From Deltaproteobacteria bacterium HGW-Deltaproteobacteria-17 (GTDB lineage: Bacteria > Myxococcota_A > Polyangia > HGW-17), in contig PHBF01000003.1 in NCBI GenBank assembly GCA_002841905.1, positions 1-32,233 on the forward strand: a stretch of DNA of 32,233 nt, given 5' to 3'. Both the position numbers and the translations under genes were made by a program. Each line of letters begins with the position of its first letter. Position 1 is the first letter of the stretch. Of this stretch, positions 6,771 through 14,506 are shown one piece after another. Under the pieces are notes generated by a model. The model worked only from the letters and a program-made list of their open reading frames with translations. It made no database searches and was not told the DNA's origin.

Positions 6771-8015
6771 TCAGGGGGTCTGCGGGTAGATCGTCATCTC
6801 GCAGGAGATGGCGTAGTGATCAATACGGCTGTCGCCGAGCTGGTCAAGGTACGGATAGCCCACGTCGAGGCGCTCGGTGGAGGGCATGCCGCCCTCGTCG
6901 TGCACCACGCAGGTACCGGTGATCTCGTTGGTGGTGACGACGTGGTCGATGGCGACGATGCCGACCCAGGCGTTGGCCGAGGTCGTGGAGTACCGTTGAC
7001 CGCCCCCGTCGCGGGGATCCATGTCGGTGAAGGCGCAGGTCGGACAGCCGATGTACTGGTACCACACGTCATCGGCCTCCGAGGACTGCATGAGCGTGCG
7101 GATGTTGTAGACCTCGAGGCCGACGTTCCAGTCCCCCATGATCAGGGCCTGCTCCCCGGGCCGCACCATGGAGACGTCCCCGGCGACGATGCCGTCCTCG
7201 AAGACCTGCCGCAGTTGATCCGCCCGGCAGGGATCGGCGGCGACGAAGGCGGAGACCTGGGCGGTCGGGTGCATGTGCACCAGGCGGAGGTCGCCCGCGG
7301 CGGTGTGCACGAGCACGTCGGACACGGTGGACTCGTCATCGCAGGTGCTGTTGTCGCACTCGCCGGCGGCCCAGTTGCAGCCCGCCATGGGCAGCGCCGG
7401 CGTGTGGGCGCCGAGCTCGACGTAGGCGCCCGGCTCGACGCCGTCGATGGTGCCGAAGGACACCTTCACGCCGATGCACTCGACCTGCTCGCGCTGGTCG
7501 CAAACGATGCTGTACCCGGGCCCGATCAGGCGCACGGCCGGACGCAGCCGGGTGTCCCATTCGTAGCACGTCTTGTTGGGGTCGATCTCGGTGAAGGCCT
7601 CGCAGGTCTTGCCCGAGAGGACCTCCTGCAGCACCACCACGTCGGGGGCCATGCCCTGGATGACGGCGCCCATGTAGTCCTCGTAGCTCTGGCTCCAGAG
7701 GCGCAGCGGGTAGTGGGGGAACTCCGCGTCGCCATGACCGACGTTGGCCGTCAGGGTCGTGAAGGGGATGGGGGTTGGGTCGACGGTGCCGCCGTCGGCG
7801 TCGGCGTCGTCAGCCGCGTCGGTCACATCGGCGTCGGGACCTCCGTCAATAAGATTGTTGACGTTATTGAGCGCATCGGCATCGGACCCGCCGTCCTGGT
7901 TGTTGACATTGTTGACGTTGTTGACGTTGTTGAGTTGGTTGTTCGCGGTCGTCGACGTGTCGTCGCACCCGATCAGGGTGATCATCACCAGAATCAACAT
8001 CCAGACCGTACGCAT
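6771..8015 (-). CDS. Lipoprotein of the endonuclease/exonuclease/phosphatase (EEP) superfamily
   Basis: The protein has 414 residues. ATG 8015 is preceded by GGAGGAGAG and gives a short signal peptide with lipobox LIGC (Cys17); starting further upstream would bury the signal. Residues 18-85 are a low-complexity linker of Asn-Asn-Val repeats and Asp/Gly/Ala runs, in the style of Bradymonadota lipoproteins. The remaining part has EEP superfamily motifs: TANVGHGD, VVLQEV with the metal-binding Glu, GDWN with Asp-Asn, AIDHVV, and a C-terminal SRIDHYA that matches the S-D-H motif. It is therefore probably a metal-dependent phosphodiesterase or nuclease held at the cell surface or in the periplasm. 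Eight or so cysteines suggest disulfides. The substrate (DNA, RNA, phospholipid) cannot be told. Confidence 0.85.
   Translation of the reverse strand: MRTVWMLILVMITLIGCDDTSTTANNQLNNVNNVNNVNNQDGGSDADALNNVNNLIDGGPDADVTDAADDADADGGTVDPTPIPFTTLTANVGHGDAEFPHYPLRLWSQSYEDYMGAVIQGMAPDVVVLQEVLSGKTCEAFTEIDPNKTCYEWDTRLRPAVRLIGPGYSIVCDQREQVECIGVKVSFGTIDGVEPGAYVELGAHTPALPMAGCNWAAGECDNSTCDDESTVSDVLVHTAAGDLRLVHMHPTAQVSAFVAADPCRADQLRQVFEDGIVAGDVSMVRPGEQALIMGDWNVGLEVYNIRTLMQSSEADDVWYQYIGCPTCAFTDMDPRDGGGQRYSTTSANAWVGIVAIDHVVTTNEITGTCVVHDEGGMPSTERLDVGYPYLDQLGDSRIDHYAISCEMTIYPQTP
7902..7940 (-). repeat. 9-bp tandem repeat encoding Asn-Asn-Val
   Basis: On the plus strand the unit is GTTGAC(A/G)TT, three consecutive copies at 7902-7928, with a degenerate continuation to about 7940 and another copy near 7855. 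On the coding strand this gives (NNV)n in the linker of the EEP lipoprotein. Such a repeat can change length by slippage without breaking the frame. Confidence 0.8.
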
Positions 8016-8075
8016 GCTTCTCTCCTCCAGGTTTCCGAAGTCGCCCATGGACATGGACGGGCTCGAGGTGCTATT

Positions 8076-8103
8076 TCCATAGTTGTTTTTCCCGAATAGT
8101 CAA
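8076..8103 (-). promoter_or_regulatory. Candidate sigma70-type promoter for the EEP lipoprotein operon
   Basis: On the minus strand TTGACT (8103-8098) is followed after 16 bases by TATGGA (8081-8076), about 60 bases before the ATG at 8015. The -35 box matches five of six consensus positions and the -10 box three. It is the best candidate in the divergent intergenic region 8016-8191. Confidence 0.35.
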
Positions 8104-8191
8104 ATGATTTTTCATATTTCCCGGACGCCGGGGGTGTGTGGTATGACGTCGTAGTCGGCGCCGGACCGGGCGCCCGGAGGGTTTTTCCAGG

Positions 8192-8878
8192 ATGCTGCAA
8201 TGGGAGTTTCTCGAGAGCGTGAAGATGCCCGACGGCAAGGGGAGCATGGAGTTGATGCGCCGGGGCAAGGAGATGATCATCCGTATCGACGACCACGAGC
8301 TCATGGGCACCCATGTCCACGGCTCCGAAGAGGCCCTGTCGGACCTGGCCTTCGACCACCTCGACGTGCTGCACCCGGAGGGCGACGTGGCGGTGCTCAT
8401 CGGTGGCCTGGGCGTGGGTTTCACGGCGGCCGCGGCCCTGCGGCGCTGCGGTCCCGCCGGTCGCGTGGTGGTGGCCGAGCTCGTGGAGGCCATCGCGCGC
8501 TGGAACGAGGGGGAGCTGGGGGAGGCCTCAGGGCACCCGATGCGTGATGAGCGGGCAGAACTGGTGCTCACCGACGTCGCCGAACTGATCAGGAATCCGC
8601 CGCAGCCCTGGCACGCGATCCTGCTCGACGTGGACAACGGTCCCAAGTCCTTCACCCAGTTGGCCAACGGATGGCTTTACAGCCCGCAGGGAATCCGGAG
8701 CGCCTACGAGGCGCTGGTCCCCGGCGGCATGCTCGCGGTGTGGTCCGCCCACGACGATCGGAGCTTCACGCGGCGCCTGGAGCGCGCCGACTTCCGTGTC
8801 GAGCTGGTCCCGGTTCGCGCCCGGGGGGCCCGGGGCGGAAACCGGCATTTCATCTGGACGGCGATCCGGCCGGAGTAG
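8192..8878 (+). CDS. Spermidine-synthase-like SAM-fold protein
   Basis: The protein has 228 residues, starting at ATG 8192 with GGAGG 11 bases upstream. It has the class I methyltransferase fold of the polyamine synthase family: nucleotide-binding loop GGLGVGFT (71-78), acidic residue Glu96 ending strand 2 in VVVAELVE, and LLDVDNGP (144-151). True aminopropyltransferases have GGGDG and a D-x2-DP catalytic segment; here these are GGLGVG and DVDNGP. That matches a widespread group of short proteins annotated spermidine synthase whose activity is unproven. The N-terminal barrel is reduced. The following lipoprotein gene begins 6 bases later, so the two are probably co-transcribed. It is cytoplasmic. 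Confidence 0.85.
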   Translation: MLQWEFLESVKMPDGKGSMELMRRGKEMIIRIDDHELMGTHVHGSEEALSDLAFDHLDVLHPEGDVAVLIGGLGVGFTAAAALRRCGPAGRVVVAELVEAIARWNEGELGEASGHPMRDERAELVLTDVAELIRNPPQPWHAILLDVDNGPKSFTQLANGWLYSPQGIRSAYEALVPGGMLAVWSAHDDRSFTRRLERADFRVELVPVRARGARGGNRHFIWTAIRPE

Positions 8879-8884
8879 ATTCCA

Positions 8885-10000
8885 ATGAAGCACCATATGG
8901 GAACCATTCAATTCATTGTTTTATTAAATATATTCTTTACCATATCTTGTACCGGGTCGGGGAGGGGTGCCCCCCCGAAACTGCCCGCGCCCGACGCGAC
9001 TCCGGCCCGGGTGGCCGAGGCGGCGCTGGTCTGGATCCGTCCGTTCCGGGAGGTCGCTCATCAGGATGCCCCCCGCATGGGAATCTGGGAGGAGCCCGCG
9101 CCGGCACGCACGTTCTGGGTCGCGCCGGTGGGAAACACGTGGGTGGTCGTGTCCGAGCGTCCGGGGCTGTTCGTCGGTCAGGGTCCGCGGCTGTTGGAGG
9201 TGCTCCTGACCCGCTACCATCACCGGATGACCGAGCTGCCCCCCGCCACCGGGCAGGACAGCGACGCCCTGAAGGAGTGCCGCGGCATGGCCGAGGAGAA
9301 CAACCTGGCCGAGGGGCTGGGGGCCCAGGGCAGCGGGCTGGTCGTGCGGGATCTGGGCACCGGCGTCCGGACGCCGCTGCTGCCCGCCGCCGCGTCGCTG
9401 GAGGCGCTGGAGTACCCGTCCGAATCCATGCGCTTCGCAGAGCCGTTGGGCGGCCTCGGTCCGTACCTGTTCCTGCGCGTCCATGGCTACAATCAGCCCT
9501 GCGGCATGCGTGCGTTCGAGGTCGACGAGTTCGAGATCTTCGATCTGGCCCAGGGGGCACTGGTCACCACGAAGTTCTCCGCCTCCGATGGGAAGGGCAT
9601 ATGGAAAAAATACTTTGACCTGCCCGTCAGGCGCAAGGAACTCGAGCCAATGATCCGCAAACAACTCGAGGAATACGACGGCGGCATCGAATACGACGCC
9701 TCGAACCTGTACGTGACGCACTTCTTCCCGGTGTTCGGCCCGGCGCTGGCCGGCGTGGGATTCCAGGTGGCATACCGCTACTGGGCCGGCTGCCGCGCGT
9801 GTCCCTCCTTTGAAGGCTTCGCCCTGGCCGAGGAGCTGCCCCCGGAGATGCAGGATCACGCTTCGATGCACCCGGCCATGGTCGTGGTGCGCGCCCGCGT
9901 CCCCAAGTCCTGGCGCATCGGCGGTGTCTCCGTGCTCATGGCTGCCCCCGCCGAGGTGACCCGCCTGCGGACGGTGTTCGATACGATAAGGACAAAGTAA
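8885..10000 (+). CDS. Lipoprotein of unknown function
   Basis: The protein has 371 residues. ATG 8885 uses GGAG at 8872-8875 inside the end of the upstream gene; ATG 8897 would also keep the signal peptide. The hydrophobic region ends in TISC, a plausible lipobox with Cys22, followed by a Gly/Ser/Pro linker. The rest is globular with several cysteines, including a CRAC pair near residue 305, and no membrane helix. I recognise no family or catalytic motif. The signal-peptide codons are strikingly AT-rich beside the GC-rich body, as in other lipoprotein genes of this window. It lies just behind the spermidine-synthase-like gene, but no functional link is evident. Confidence 0.8.
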   Translation: MKHHMGTIQFIVLLNIFFTISCTGSGRGAPPKLPAPDATPARVAEAALVWIRPFREVAHQDAPRMGIWEEPAPARTFWVAPVGNTWVVVSERPGLFVGQGPRLLEVLLTRYHHRMTELPPATGQDSDALKECRGMAEENNLAEGLGAQGSGLVVRDLGTGVRTPLLPAAASLEALEYPSESMRFAEPLGGLGPYLFLRVHGYNQPCGMRAFEVDEFEIFDLAQGALVTTKFSASDGKGIWKKYFDLPVRRKELEPMIRKQLEEYDGGIEYDASNLYVTHFFPVFGPALAGVGFQVAYRYWAGCRACPSFEGFALAEELPPEMQDHASMHPAMVVVRARVPKSWRIGGVSVLMAAPAEVTRLRTVFDTIRTK

Positions 10001-10115
10001 TAATAGTGTCAAAATTGATTACTGCCCGCTCATTGTTCTTCGCCACGGGAGCTCCATCGTCGGTCCGGTTCGGTCCTCCCGGCCGGTCAGCCCACGGGAC
10101 CTGGAGGGCCGCCTG

Positions 10116-11438
10116 ATGCCCGGCACCATCGAACAGGCCGTCGTGCTGTTTGCCTTCTACGCCTTCTGCGGGTGGATCGTGGAGGTCGCCTACCGCTCGT
10201 ACCGGGCGCGCCACTTCGTCAACCCGGGCTTCCTGCGCGGGCCCTTCGTCCCGCTCTACGCCATGGGGGCCGCCTGCATCGTGTTGCTGGGACGGCCGCT
10301 GGCGGGGCTGCACCCGGTCGTGCAGGTCCCGATCTATGGTGTGGCGCTGACGGCGCTGGAGTATGTCGTCGGCTGGTTTCTGGAGCGGTGGCTCCATGTG
10401 CAGTTGTGGTCCTACGAGGACAGCCGCTTCAACTGGCAGGGGCGAATCTGCCTCGGTTTCTCCGCCGCGTGGACGGCGCTGGCGGTGGTGTTCTCCGTGT
10501 GGATTCATCCGGCCGCCCTGAGGTTGTCCGGCCGGGGAGATCCGCAGATCCTCCGGCTGACGGCGTTGATGTTCACGGCCTATCTGGCGCTGGACACGCT
10601 GGCCTCGGTCGCCGAGGTGCGTGCCTTCCGCCTGTTCCTGGGCCGGCTGCAGTCCGACTTCGTGATCCGTCGGGATTTCGAACTGGAGCGCCAGTTGGGC
10701 CGGCTGCGGCGTCTGCTCGAGGCGTTCCCGGACCTGAACCGGCAGTTGTTCGCGGTGATGAGGAAGAATCTGCAGGGGGCCCTGCCAGGGCTGTGGGTGC
10801 GGAACTTCCAGAGGCTCCTCGCCGGCGTGGGGAGACGCCCGTCCGGCATCCTCCCGCGCAGGACCGCCGCCCGGAAAAAGCCCGCCAAAACGCGTCGGCT
10901 GCGCCTGGCCTGGCTGCGGATGCGCTCCGTTCCTGATCGCCTGCGGGCCGTGCCCGGACGCCTGCGCTCCGGCCTGATCCGGCGCAGGCCCAGCCGTGCC
11001 GAGCACGCGTCGCTGGTGAACGACATCCTTACCCATCCCGTGTTCCTGCGCACCCGCGAGTTCCCGCACCACAAGCACGTCACGATCTTCGCCCATGCCT
11101 GCGCCGTGTCGTATCTTTCGTATTCGATCTGCAAGAAGCTCGGTCTGGACTTCCGATCCGCCGCCCGGGGGGGACTGCTGCACGACTTCTTCCTCTACGA
11201 CTGGCGCAACCACGACGTGCCGGATCTGCCCCGCGAGAAGTTCCACGGCTTTGCCCACCCGAAGATCGCCCTGGAGAACGCCGCCGCCCACTTCGAGCTC
11301 AATGACGTCGAGCGCGACTGCATCCTGCGCCACATGTGGCCCCTGACGCCCAGGCCCCCGCGCACCCGGGAGGCCTTCATCGTATCCATGGTCGACAAGT
11401 GGGTCGCCTCCCGTGAGTTCCTGCGCCGCCGGCCCTGA
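10116..11438 (+). CDS. Membrane protein: CmpB-type (PF06541) domain fused to an HD domain
   Basis: The protein has 440 residues; ATG 10116 has GGAG 9 bases upstream. Residues 7-170 match the putative ABC-transporter type IV (CmpB/DUF1113) family: FYAFCGW-x2-E, FVNPGFLRGPFVPLY and a GRICLGFSAAW segment spread over about four or five membrane helices. Residues 175-295 are a very basic helical linker with many Arg. Residues 316-436 carry an HD-type metal-dependent phosphohydrolase domain: His327, LLHD (His356-Asp357), HGFAHP (377-382), RHMW (405-408) and SMVDK with Asp427. In other bacteria, as I recall, PF06541 proteins and HD proteins are separate neighbours. The HD domain should be cytoplasmic; its substrate, perhaps a nucleotide, is not known. 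Confidence 0.88.
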   Translation: MPGTIEQAVVLFAFYAFCGWIVEVAYRSYRARHFVNPGFLRGPFVPLYAMGAACIVLLGRPLAGLHPVVQVPIYGVALTALEYVVGWFLERWLHVQLWSYEDSRFNWQGRICLGFSAAWTALAVVFSVWIHPAALRLSGRGDPQILRLTALMFTAYLALDTLASVAEVRAFRLFLGRLQSDFVIRRDFELERQLGRLRRLLEAFPDLNRQLFAVMRKNLQGALPGLWVRNFQRLLAGVGRRPSGILPRRTAARKKPAKTRRLRLAWLRMRSVPDRLRAVPGRLRSGLIRRRPSRAEHASLVNDILTHPVFLRTREFPHHKHVTIFAHACAVSYLSYSICKKLGLDFRSAARGGLLHDFFLYDWRNHDVPDLPREKFHGFAHPKIALENAAAHFELNDVERDCILRHMWPLTPRPPRTREAFIVSMVDKWVASREFLRRRP

Positions 11439-11484
11439 GGGCTCTTTGGACCGGGGTTTTTAGTCGAATCTTACAATTGGGGGC

Positions 11485-11513
11485 TTGACGCGGGCGGGTG
11501 GACTCATTAGTAA
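11485..11513 (+). promoter_or_regulatory. Candidate sigma70-type promoter for nfu-rarA
   Basis: TTGACG (11485-11490) is followed after exactly 17 bases by TAGTAA (11508-11513), about 70 bases before the nfu ATG. The -35 box matches five of six consensus positions, the -10 three. It lies in the gap after the upstream gene's stop and is oriented toward nfu. Confidence 0.45.
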
Positions 11514-11581
11514 TGCGCTAGGAACGCCGGCGGGCGCGGCAAGGGCCCCGCGAAGCGAAGCCGTTCCGGATGGAGTTTCCC

Positions 11582-11821
11582 ATGTCGCTCGAAGATCTGA
11601 AGACCCGTGTACAGACAGCCCTCGACAAGGTCCGCCCGGCGTTGCAGCAGGATGGCGGCGACGTGCAGTTGGTGAACGTCACCGAGGAGGGCGCCGTGTC
11701 CGTGAAGCTGCAGGGACACTGCTACGGCTGCCCGTTTTCGCAGATGACCGTGAAGAACCTGGTCGAACGCGTGCTGCGGCAGGAAGTGCCCGAGGTCACG
11801 CAGGTCATCAACCTGCAGTAG
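11582..11821 (+). CDS. nfuA-like: Nfu-type iron-sulfur cluster scaffold/carrier (NifU C-terminal domain)
   Basis: The protein has 79 residues. I prefer ATG 11582, with GGAG 6 bases upstream at 11572-11575, over ATG 11570, which lies before that site. The whole protein is one NifU C-terminal domain (PF01106). The hallmark CxxC is CYGC (Cys47, Cys50), followed by PFSQMTVKNLVE. This domain holds a transient [4Fe-4S] cluster, bridged between two subunits, and hands it to apo-enzymes. Unlike E. coli NfuA it has no degenerate A-type N-terminal domain; single-domain Nfu proteins are common. rarA follows 60 bases downstream on the same strand. A cluster-rich protein is encoded at 20342, but no direct link is shown. 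Confidence 0.93.
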   Translation: MSLEDLKTRVQTALDKVRPALQQDGGDVQLVNVTEEGAVSVKLQGHCYGCPFSQMTVKNLVERVLRQEVPEVTQVINLQ

Positions 11822-11881
11822 GGCCTGCCGGACTGCCTGCAGTTTTGGAGCTGGCTTTCGGGCGGCTCGGGGGGTCCTCCC

Positions 11882-13360
11882 TTGACGGACATCCATCCCC
11901 TCGCGGAACGGCTGCGTCCGCGAAACCTTGACGAATTCATCGGCCAGCGGCATATCCTGGCGTCCGATTCTCCGTTTATGGCGCAGTTCCTGGGCGGCCG
12001 GCTCACCTCGACGATCTTCTGGGGACCGCCCGGGACCGGGAAGACCACCCTGGCGCGCCTGCTGTGCCGGCACCACGGCCTGACCATGCATGAACTGTCG
12101 GCCGTCAACGCGACGCTGGCGGACGTGCGCAAGGTCATCGACTCGCGCACGCCGCTGCTCAACCCGCAGGCGGTGCTGTTCCTCGACGAGATCCACCGCT
12201 TCAACAAGGCGCAGCAGGACGCGCTGCTGCCGGCCGTCGAGACCGGCGACGTGATCCTGCTGGGTGCGACCACGGAGAACCCGGCGTTCTCGATCATCCC
12301 GGCCCTGCGATCGCGGGTGCGGCTGGTGGAGTTCCATGCGTTCACCGTCGAGGACCTCATCGCCGGGCTCTCCCGCGCGGTGGCGTTCCTGGCCAAAGAG
12401 CGTCGGTGCGAGACCGACGCCGGCGACGTGCTCGAACCTCTGGCGGTCCTGTCCGGGGGCGACTTCCGGCGGGCGCTGGGGCTGCTCGACGAGCTGTGGG
12501 CGGCCACGGCCCCGGTGGACGGACGCAAGACCCTCACCCGAGAGGTGCTCGACCGCATCCTGCCCTCCTTCGTGGTGCGCTACGATCGGGCGTCCGACGA
12601 GCACTACAACCACGCCAGCGCGTTCCAGAAGAGCCTGCGCGGCTCGGATCCCCAGGCGGCCCTGTACTGGCTGGCCAAGATGCTCGAAGGCGGCGAGGAC
12701 CCGCGCTTCATCTTGCGACGCCTGATCGTGACCGCTTCCGAGGACGTGGGGCTGGCCGATCCCCAGGCGTTGGTGCAGGCCGAGACCGCACTTCGGGCGT
12801 TCGAGCACCTGGGGATGCCCGAGGGGCGGCTGGCCATCGCGCAGGCGGTGCTGTACGTGGCGACCGCGCCCAAGAGCAACGCCGTGATCGAGGCCCTGGG
12901 GGAGGCGTCCGGGCGCATCGCCAAGGGTGAGAGCTACCCCGTGCCCCTGCACCTGGCCGACGCACACTATGCATCCGCCGCCGACCTGGGCCGCGGCATC
13001 GAGTACGTGTATCCGCACAAGTCCGGCTCCGCGCGCATCACCTACCTGCCCGACAAGCTCGCCGACGCGGTGTTCTACCGTCCCAGGAGCCCGGCCGAGC
13101 GCGAGCGCATGCTCAAACTGCAGACGTTTCTCACGGCACATCACAAGCTTCCCCCCCAGGCACCGGCCCATGTGGAGACCGTGCGGGCCTGGCTGAGCGA
13201 GCACCGGCCCGAGTGGATCCGTACCGAGGACATGGCTGCCCTTCTGGAGTTGACGCGTGAGGAAGTGTACGCAGCCCTGCGGGAGCTTGAACTTCAGGGG
13301 TTCGTGGTGCTGACGCCGGGAGCGAAGGTCGAATATCCTCAACAGTTCCAAGGGAAATAG
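11882..13360 (+). CDS. rarA: Replication-associated recombination protein A (RarA/MgsA AAA+ ATPase) with C-terminal extension
   Basis: The protein has 492 residues. A TTG at 11882 is the only plausible start: in-frame codons back to the nfu stop contain no ATG or GTG, and the product begins as RarA proteins do (HPLAERLRPRNLDEFIGQ). Walker A GPPGTGKTT is at 48-56, Walker B LFLDEIHRFN at 99-108, sensor 1 in LLGATTENP, and the RarA C-terminal tetramerisation region includes ATAPKSNAV and GIEYVYPHKSG. RarA acts at stalled replication forks and single-strand gaps. It is some 45 residues longer than E. coli RarA. The last 60-75 residues look like a winged helix (EDMAALLELTREEVYAALRE, then a hairpin), which E. 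coli RarA lacks. Confidence 0.95.
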   Translation: MTDIHPLAERLRPRNLDEFIGQRHILASDSPFMAQFLGGRLTSTIFWGPPGTGKTTLARLLCRHHGLTMHELSAVNATLADVRKVIDSRTPLLNPQAVLFLDEIHRFNKAQQDALLPAVETGDVILLGATTENPAFSIIPALRSRVRLVEFHAFTVEDLIAGLSRAVAFLAKERRCETDAGDVLEPLAVLSGGDFRRALGLLDELWAATAPVDGRKTLTREVLDRILPSFVVRYDRASDEHYNHASAFQKSLRGSDPQAALYWLAKMLEGGEDPRFILRRLIVTASEDVGLADPQALVQAETALRAFEHLGMPEGRLAIAQAVLYVATAPKSNAVIEALGEASGRIAKGESYPVPLHLADAHYASAADLGRGIEYVYPHKSGSARITYLPDKLADAVFYRPRSPAERERMLKLQTFLTAHHKLPPQAPAHVETVRAWLSEHRPEWIRTEDMAALLELTREEVYAALRELELQGFVVLTPGAKVEYPQQFQGK

Positions 13361-13401
13361 GATAAAAAAAAAGAGTATCCAGGGAAGCGTCAGACCGCGA
13401 G

Positions 13402-13445
13402 GCTGGCGCCGCAGAGGCGGGTCAGCTGCCGTCAAGCTTTTCCTG
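13402..13445 (+). terminator. Weak candidate terminator after rarA
   Basis: GCTG (13402-13405) and CCGC (13409-13412) pair with GCGG (13417-13420) and CAGC (13423-13426) around AGAG, with a small internal loop. A short T run (TTTT) follows only about 12 bases later, so it is not a canonical intrinsic terminator. Confidence 0.25.
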
Positions 13446-13561
13446 GTTGTCGATCCATGTCTGAAGATGTTTCTTTTCCTATTTACTTTCTGCGCTATAC
13501 TGCGGGTTGAACACCGGCCCGCCGGGATCGGATTCCCAACATCTTTTCAGGAGTGCCCGTC

Positions 13562-14506
13562 ATGAGAGAACAATTTAAACGGATGTTTATGGTGAGCTTT
13601 ATCTTTTTATCTTACGCCTGCGACGATGCCGGGAAGGTCCAGAGCCGTTGTGGCGACAACCACCTGGATCCGGAAGAGGAATGCGACGGCGCGGATCTGG
13701 GTGGCAACTCCTGCGAGAGTCTTGGGTATTACAATGTGTCCGGTGTGCTGGGTTGCACAGCGATGTGCGAATTTGACATCTCCGATTGCGGGGAGCTCGT
13801 GGGCCGGGTGGCCGATCACACGGTCGTCCCGCAGTTCGAGCTCCTCCCGCAGGACGCCCTGGTGACGGTGGTCAACAATCTGAACGTGTACTTCGGGCAC
13901 ACCTCCCACGGCAGCCAGTTGATCACAGGGATGGGGATGCTGGATCCGCTGTTTGATCACTCCCAGATGAACCTGACGGAAGAATACGGTGACCTGGGAA
14001 CCGAAGGCGATCTGGCCTGGGAAGGGCTCACGCGGAGCCACCTCGGCGCCCACCCAGAGACCAACGTGGTGATCTGGAGCTGGTGCGGCGGGCAGTCCAC
14101 CAACACCGTCGACGGTGTGCAGATCTACCTGAACGCCATGAACCAGCTCGAGGAGGAGTTCCCGGATGTGGCGTTCATCTACATGACCGGGCACCTCGAC
14201 GGCACTGGTGACGACGGGCTCCTGCGGGAGAACAACCGTCAGATCCGGGACTGGTGCCTGCAGAACGGCAAGCTCCTGTTCGACTTCGAGGACATCGAGA
14301 GCTGGGACCCGGCCGGCGAATACTACCCCGACGGCACCGACGCCTGCGAGTGGTGCTCGGACTGGATGATGGAGAATCCGGAGGCCTGCCCCGACTGCGC
14401 CGATTCCTGCGCCCACAGTCATTGCTTCAATTGTTATCAGAAGGGAAAGGCCTTCTGGTGGCTGCTCGCGCGCATCGCCGGCTGGAACGGGGTGGGGGGC
14501 GCATGA
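13562..14506 (+). CDS. Cys-rich lipoprotein with one disulfide repeat and an SGNH-like secreted domain (unproven)
   Basis: The protein has 314 residues. ATG 13562 has AGGAG 8 bases upstream; the alternative GTG 13553 overlaps that site. The signal peptide ends in LSYAC (Cys20). Residues about 30-75 form a single disulfide repeat (CGDNHLDPEEECDGADLGG, then C-x2-LG, C-x3-C-x-FD, C), the same module as in the RCC1 lipoprotein at 18265. The remaining part has FGHTSHGSQ, VIWSWCGGQ, FIYMTGHLDG, LLFDFEDIESWDP and a C-terminal AHSHCFNC-x2-KGKAFWW. I recall such domains in many uncharacterised secreted proteins; an SGNH hydrolase-like fold is my guess. Its stop overlaps the start of the GH43 gene (ATGA), suggesting a shared role at the cell surface, perhaps on plant or algal polysaccharide. 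Confidence 0.82.
   Translation: MREQFKRMFMVSFIFLSYACDDAGKVQSRCGDNHLDPEEECDGADLGGNSCESLGYYNVSGVLGCTAMCEFDISDCGELVGRVADHTVVPQFELLPQDALVTVVNNLNVYFGHTSHGSQLITGMGMLDPLFDHSQMNLTEEYGDLGTEGDLAWEGLTRSHLGAHPETNVVIWSWCGGQSTNTVDGVQIYLNAMNQLEEEFPDVAFIYMTGHLDGTGDDGLLRENNRQIRDWCLQNGKLLFDFEDIESWDPAGEYYPDGTDACEWCSDWMMENPEACPDCADSCAHSHCFNCYQKGKAFWWLLARIAGWNGVGGA

Noticed and set aside
6816-8099. 427-codon plus-strand open frame opposite the EEP lipoprotein
   Set aside because: Antisense to a gene with signal peptide, ribosome site and all EEP motifs.
8157-8185. GC-rich hairpin followed by TTTTT before the spermidine-synthase-like gene
   Set aside because: GGCGCC arms (8157-8162, 8169-8174) then a T run look like a terminator or attenuator, but the upstream gene on that strand is absent and there is no leader peptide; could be chance in GC-rich DNA.
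11507-13435. 642-codon minus-strand open frame opposite nfu and rarA
   Set aside because: Covers two conserved genes on the other strand and has shadow-like composition.
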